A stretch of 64,000 nucleotides of DNA from Reticulitermes lucifugus (Eukaryota > Arthropoda > Insecta > Blattodea > Rhinotermitidae), in contig JAKCWW010001018.1 of assembly GCA_026260175.1 (NCBI GenBank), forward strand, positions 1-64,000, written 5' to 3'. Under the pieces are notes generated by a model that was given only the letters and a program-made list of their open reading frames with translations, had not been told where the DNA came from and ran no database searches. Positions 58,601 through 64,000 of the stretch are shown one piece after another; the stretch's first letter is position 1, and each line of letters starts with the position of its first letter. The position numbers and the translations under genes were made by a program.

Positions 58601-61600
58601 TGTAGGTCACCTGAATCTGCTACCACACTCCTCAGATTCCCAGCCTCAGCATTAATTTCTGTGGATGGAGTGGCCCTCAAACTTTGAGGTTCATCTGGAT
58701 TTTGTGAAGATGGGGCAGGAGAATCCTGAATATGGGACAATTGAGTAATCCCACTTGAACTGTCTTCACTACCTATAGTTAAATGATCATCTGCTCCAGG
58801 ACTCATTTCTTGGGCTGTTGAGGAAGACTGTTGTCCTAAAAGTTTCACCTTTGTCTGTGCAGATTTCTTTCGTTTTGAAGACTGATTTGCATTTGTAGGA
58901 GGATTAGAACGGCGTCGGGGAGCTGGTTTATTATTCAGGTCAGGAGAGTTACGCAACTGCTCTGCATATTCATCTAAAATTGCATAAATCCTCTGAGCAG
59001 TTTGTTCATCTTCTTGGGGCTTCTGCTGTGGCTTTGGTACAGGCGATGCTTTGGAAGTGGTTGTTGTCGTGCCAGACTTCACAGATTTAGACTTTGATGT
59101 CTTTGAAGATTTAGGAGGCGACTTCCCAGAAGAAGCTGACACTGTAGACGGTGCAGGAGTCACACATGGACTAGAAGAACTTTGTGAAGTGACACTTAAT
59201 GCAGGTGAAGCTGCAGGTTGACAGTTACTGGTCACTACCACCACTGGAGATGATAGCTTTCCTGTCACAATCCCTCCTGCAACACTAGATGCCGGAACAA
59301 TGCTTGTGGTTCGAACTGTTGAAGCTTGTGTCACGTAAGTTACATTCACCCTAGATGTTGCTACCGTTGCTGAAGCTACTGGAAATAAGTCCTGTGAATA
59401 AGTACTGGGAGTTGACTGACTTCCAGTACAAGATGTGAACTCCATGCTTGTGTTTGTTGTTGAAGTTGCTGCCTGAGTCAGCAGCAGCTGTTGGCTGAGG
59501 AGAGTATGTTGTGGTTGAGGCTGGACTGTACTTCTTTCCTTCATCTGTGATGTGTTAGTCACCTGTTCTAAAACAGATTCAAACTCCCTCAGCTGTTCCA
59601 ATGTTGTGGAGCTCACTGTAGGTTCAACAGAACCATGTGCAATCAAAGTATCTGATGCTCCAACATTCTGTGATAACCTGGTGTTAACGCTGGAATTTGA
59701 TGTAGAAGATACTGGAGACACCAAGACTGACCGCACAGTTTGCTGCCTCAATGGTAGAGCAACACTGGTAGCAACAGATCGAGCAATAAGGTTCCCTCCC
59801 CCAGGAATGTGCAAAACTGGTCGAACATTTCTGATTGCCGGGCCCATTTGTCTAGTCACAGTTTTCTGAACAGGCATTCTGTGCACAGCTGCTGCCGTGG
59901 CAAGGGTCTGCTGCTGCCGTGTTACTGAACCATTTACCTCTTCATCAGATGAACTCTCTACTACACACACTTCTGGTTCCTGCAACTGCAAAGTATTGGT
60001 TGCTTGATTTGCCATGCCACTGACTGTGTTTGAATGGTGTGTACTCTGCAAAGCTGCTGCCAGCATTCTGTTCCTCTTTACTGTATCTCTGGCTAACACA
60101 GGAGTAGAGGTTGTAGCTATCGCAACAGCCACAGAACTTGGCATCCCATCTGGCAACTGACCCTGCTGGACAGTTTCAGATGCTTGAGATGTTCTAATAC
60201 CTGGAGTTCTCCTGGCAGAAATGGCACTGGCAAGAGCACCTCCAGCACTAGAATTAACTAAAGTGGTCGTATCAGGATGCATATATATAACACCTGCTGA
60301 AGTCTGAATGGCTTGTACAGTCATCCCTGACCTGAGTGCTGCAGATACAGCAATCCTAGGAGATCCTTGCAAAATGCTGAACACAGGTCCAGTGCTGGCA
60401 AGATGCAATGTAGAAGGTACTCCAACATCCACACTACTCGATGCTTCAGTCTGAGACACTCCTGTAACAGGAGGATGTGAAACAATGTTACTGATGTTTG
60501 TTGTCTGAACAGCTTTGGATAGCACTGTGCTTGAAACAGCAGATGCCTGTGGCACAGTTTCTGGTGTCTCTGTTCCACGTGGTGAATCATCATCTTCACT
60601 TCCTCTGACACTAGTATTATGAGAACCTCCATCCACAGTACTACTGGCTTGATTATTGTATATTGTCTTCCCAAATGCCTGTTGGAATTTGGGCAAAGTA
60701 GCTATATGAGATGAACCTTGTTTCTGTCCTTTGTTAACTGGAGTATTGTCTTTGGCTGGTGAATCCACAGATGGAGAAAGTCCTGCGAAGTCACCTTCAT
60801 ACATGGAATGGGTGGACACATGCTGATGCTGATGAATGAGGTGTTGATTTTGCTGTTGCAGTTGTGTCTGCGGCTGCTGTTGGTGTTCTGTGGATAATGA
60901 AGATGCTGGAGTACTGGTGGCTGTGTCAACATGATCAGCAAGAATGCTTCTAGCACCTGCCTGTGTACAGATGATGGGTTTGATCTGAAACTTTTGACTT
61001 TTACACACTAACTGAAGCATCTGGGAATCTGATGTTACACCAGAATTATCTGGTGATGCAGAAATTGAATTAGAGCAATTCTTGGAAGATATAATATTTG
61101 CTATTACATTTAAGTCCACTCCTTTTACAACTGGAAATGGACCTACAGGATTAACATGATGGGAATGATTTGTCTGGTGAGCAGTATTATGTAATGAGGG
61201 ACCAATACAAGTAGCAGTCTCTAAGGTGACTGGCTTTTGTACAGCTGAAGTGTTTTGTAGAATCTCATTTGCTTCATTGTTTGAACTTAGACACCTGATA
61301 TCGGATCGCGAATTTAACTTTGTTTTACTCTGAGAAGCAAAATCCAGAGCTGAAGTGTGCTGTGATGGAACAGAAGCAACTGCTTGAACTTGGTGACCAC
61401 CTTCACCAAGAGTATTCCTACGCATCTCTGTAACTTCACTGGAAGATGTCAGATATTTTACTTCTTGCTTGGAATTCTGCTTCTCTTTAGCCAAACTTGT
61501 ACACGATGGAAGCTGTGATGCTGTATGGACATGAATACTGCCTTCTCCAAGTGTACTTCTCAGAATCTCATTCACTTCACTGGTTGTTGTCAAGTATTTC

Positions 61601-63981
61601 ACTTCTGTATGTGAGTTTAATTTTGTTGATTTTGCTTGCCCTAGCATGCTAGAGCTTTGTGCACATGTTGTTGAAATACTTATGTGACTTTGAGGATTCT
61701 CAGTAGGGGTTACTGAACTTGGCTGTAAAGGTTGAGAGTGGGTTGATAAGCTACTAACATTTGAACTTGACCCCAGATCTTGACCTGAGGTCTCACCTGA
61801 CGAGTTTCCCGAAGGCTGAACATTCTGTGTCTGTGCTCCTTTTGGAGGATGGTGGGAATTTCCCTGATTGTTGCTGTTTGTAGATGGTGCTGTTGGTGGA
61901 TTTCTAGGCAACTGTACCACCTGCACTGTGGCTTCTGAAGGTGGTGGTACAATCATATCAAGTGAATTCAATCCTGGAACAGATTTCACTAAGAGATCAT
62001 TTTTTGTATATTCGTGTCCACTCACATCTCCAACCAATGCACGGGATAATGGAATCTTACTTTTTCCATCAATATCATAAGGGAGATTTTTACTTTGACT
62101 GGACTTTCTCGAGATGATATCTGGGGTAATTTGGGAAAGAGGATTTCCTGCGACAGCCAACACTCTGCTTGATTTGAGATCCTGGTGTGAAACATCTGCC
62201 CTAGTTAGAACAATACGTGGGTTTAAATTCAAAGTACTCAACATGGGTGCAAACTTAGCATATGCTACCTCATTCTCTCCTCTTGAAGATGGAGTCTCCT
62301 TATTTCTATTGTGCAACATCTGTGGTAAGTGACCACGTGGACTGTTCTTGGTATTGTGTGGTCTAAACATCCTCAAGGTCTTCAGTACAGAGGGATCACT
62401 TGAACGCTTATCTGGATTAAGAACAGAGCTGATCTGAGGCATTGAAGAAAACTGTGTATTTGGAACTTCTTTACCATTCTCACCAATCTGGGCAAATATA
62501 TTCATCACATCACTCGACAGATCCCTTGGTAAGTCATGACAGTTTAGATCATCATTCATCACAATTCGGAAACGAGATATGTCATTCATTTTGTTCTGGT
62601 CAACTCTTTTACCAGATGCTGCACTTTCATTCCTGCCAATCTTCTCCTTCTTTCTTGGCTTTTCAAATCTGAAGCCATCACTTCCAAGACTATCATCAGT
62701 CCTGCTATCTTGTGTACCAGTGTCCGAATCAGATACTGACTGTGATGGTGGCCTATAGTTCTTGTGTTTAATCTTTTCTTTCCTTTGACTGCACTCATAG
62801 TCAGAGTCTGAAGTATCCAACCTGTGCATTTTCCTTCCTCTGGTGCAAGATCTGGGGGCAAGAGAAGAATCAGAGTCAGAATCCACTTGCATGCGCCTCG
62901 CCCGTCTTTTACACGAACGACTGAAATACTCCTCTGATGAATCACTGCTAATGTCAACCCACTGTTCATATCCTTTCTCAATGCCGTAATATTCATCTTT
63001 CTCGTCCTCACCACCTGGCCAATCCTTGAACTGACTGTAATCAATGTTTAAGAATTTCAATTCTTTCGTAGTATTTCTCATTTCCTCGCCATTTTCCAAA
63101 TATTTCTCACACATTATACTAAGTTCTGTCCAGTCTAAAACCCAACTAAGCATCTGGTAACGAGGACTGCTAAGTACAACTGCCAAATCATCGCAAAGCT
63201 GTGGAGTCAATCCCAGTGTCTCAGCATCCAGCACTTGGTTTGGAGCAGACAGTACATCATAATTCAAAGACTGTGTCACAGTATCTCCCTTGATCGAAAT
63301 CAGCGCATCGAGCGTACGTTCTTTCTTCTCTACACCAGTTGGATTTACAGCAGGAGTTTCTATTCCAGTGAATTCACCACACTCAGGACACAGTTCACCA
63401 AGAGCAACACCACTGTTTGGGTCAAATGGAGGATGGAGGTTACATCTATTAGCCTGCGGATGAAAGCCAGAAATATTTTGTTCATCTTCAGAATGAGTAG
63501 CATGAGATGACACAACCTCCTCCGACTGGTCAAACCCCACAGTCACTACCTGTCCAGTGTCTACTTCAATTGGTTCACTCTGACCTTCATCACCAACACA
63601 GTTATAACATAAGTCCATATTCTCTGTCCCTATATTTTGTAATTTACTCTCACTAACTGTTTGCTTATCCCCTACATCTACAGCACTCACATCAGCAGGA
63701 AGACACAAACACTTCCCACTTGCAACAGCCATTTCCTTGATACGTTCATAACAAACTCGAGTTGGGTTTAAGGAGAATGCAGTAAGAACACACTCACGGC
63801 ACACACCGACATTGTCTTTAACCAAGTCAGCAAGTTTCAAGAAACCATCAGATAACCTTACTTCTGCTTCCCGAACTTTCTCCTTGTCATTTTTCACCTT
63901 CTGTTGTTCCAATTCATTCATGTCAGTTGTAAGTCCCCTGATATATAACTCAATGCAGAGCGATTTCAGTGACTCTCCAAA
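52773..63981 (-). CDS. Very large Ser/Thr/Gln-rich, probably nuclear protein; last two coding exons (5' end beyond window)
   Basis: Two huge exons (6,892 and 2,906 bases) join in phase 1 across a 1.4 kb GT-AG intron, giving 3,265 residues ending in TAG. The N-terminal part is folded-looking: FGESLKSLCIELYIRGL, a charged helix, VCRECV, then LCPECGEF and a conserved-looking block with LSSPRYQMLSWVLDWTELS. It is followed by acidic and Arg-rich stretches (DISSDSSEE, CKRRARR). About 1,700 residues of Ser/Thr/Gln/Val-rich low complexity come next, interrupted by the helical YAILDEYAEQLRNSPDL and basic RRRSNPP and SKRKKS. The end is Lys/Arg-rich with HIKKCQCCSGSPERPKKKKH. The basic clusters suggest nuclear location; chromatin or transcription work is a guess. 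I do not recognise the family. Confidence 0.85.
55454..55503. repeat. Coding trinucleotide repeat (polyserine)
   Basis: Interrupted CTG/CTA triplets on the plus strand read as AGC/AGT serine codons on the minus strand, giving about 14 serines in a row in the large unknown protein. Likely length-polymorphic. Confidence 0.85.
56106..56560 (+). mobile_element. Pogo/jerky-like (Tc1-mariner) DNA transposon remnant
   Basis: Begins with CAGTAAAACCTTATTAAT, the typical terminal repeat of pogo/Tigger/jerky-like elements, followed by repeats of the 'TTAATTTG' type (GTTAATTTGAAGC, GGGTAATTTGAAATATGG, TTGGATTATTTGAAA). No transposase frame is left and the right end is not fixed. A SINE interrupts it at 56185-56414. 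Confidence 0.5.
56185..56414 (-). mobile_element. tRNA-derived SINE (type-II tRNA head) with perfect target-site duplication, containing an N-gap
   Basis: On the minus strand it starts CCGATCCCAGTGGCCGTGCG, with a Leu/Ser-tRNA-like A box (GTGGCCGTGCGGTCTAAGGC), and ends in an A-run. It is flanked by an exact 13-base duplication CAGCTTAAAGTAT (56172-56184 and 56415-56427). The middle is the N-gap 56245-56355. The perfect duplication implies a recent insertion. Confidence 0.75.
57090..63981 (-). CDS. Large unknown protein, penultimate coding exon
   Basis: Acceptor TTTTTCTTTCCCTTTCAG at 63982 opens a 2,297-codon exon in phase 0. The open frame extends 20 codons upstream of the first ATG (63921), so that ATG is internal and not the start. 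It ends TGC ACA A|GTAAGT (phase 1). Cysteine pairs CRECV and CPECGEF lie within the first ~190 residues; a Gln/His-rich run (HQQQPQTQLQQQNQHLIHQ) is near 60.85 kb; YAILDEYAEQL is near 58.97 kb. An exon this long, free of stops over 6.9 kb, cannot be chance. Confidence 0.9.
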
Positions 63982-64000
63982 CTGAAAGGGAAAGAAAAAT

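Noticed and set aside
60321-62080. Other-frame ORFs within the 6.9-kb exon
   Set aside because: Explained by low stop frequency opposite or offset to a long coding frame.
63921-63921. ATG at 63921 as start of the large protein
   Set aside because: The open frame continues 20 codons upstream to a strong polypyrimidine-CAG acceptor, so the ATG is internal.
1-64000. CRISPR arrays, operons, bacterial genes
   Set aside because: No short regularly spaced repeats and no prokaryote-like gene packing; all recognisable genes are intron-containing animal genes.

Overview
This is nuclear DNA from an insect, read as one contiguous but gapped assembly segment. Evidence: intron-split genes with canonical splice sites, AT-rich introns full of degraded transposons, tRNA-derived SINEs, and protein sequences that are clearly animal. 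The repeat set (DUF4817-type mariner relatives, endonuclease/reverse-transcriptase LINEs, foldback repeats) resembles what I know from cockroaches and termites, but assignment to Blattodea is inference only. Three N-gaps (13104-13212, 39211-39408, 56245-56355) and two single Ns (27689, 38598) are present.

Layout. (1) About 3.5-21.8 kb, minus strand: a PTP-PEST-type (PTPN12/18/22-like) protein tyrosine phosphatase. I resolved eight coding exons by matching splice sites and reading phase: 21686-21799, 17057-17165, 15851-16062, 13938-14088, 13466-13674, 11623-11878, 8468-10579 and 5126-5353. The C-terminal end is uncertain. (2) 26166-35958, plus strand: a complete ribophorin I gene (RPN1, an oligosaccharyltransferase subunit) in ten coding exons, 608 residues, with a GC-AG first intron. 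It is divergent from the phosphatase across about 4.4 kb. (3) 36-52.7 kb: no recognisable gene; LINE and foldback remnants, and perhaps a long 3' UTR of the next gene. (4) 52773-63981, minus strand: the last two exons of a very large Ser/Thr/Gln-rich protein (3,265 residues in the window, 5' end outside). It has cysteine pairs near the start, several basic stretches and a Lys/Arg-rich C-terminus. I do not recognise the family.

The most interesting non-genic content is two families of short palindromic retroposon-like elements. Their centres or inner ends carry hammerhead-ribozyme-like cores (CTGATGA or CTGAAGA, a hairpin, then GAAA and a tiny third hairpin followed by a cleavable triplet). 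Several copies are bounded by 10-15 bp target-site duplications, so their ends can be fixed. Stem II and stem III change in a compensatory way between copies at 21.5 kb and 38.5 kb. They most resemble the ribozyme-bearing terminal repeats known from Penelope-like elements, here as self-contained inverted pairs without an open reading frame.

The three host genes have no evident functional link: one is a signalling phosphatase, one an ER N-glycosylation subunit, and one a probable nuclear protein. Most other short open frames in the window are chance frames or antisense shadows.
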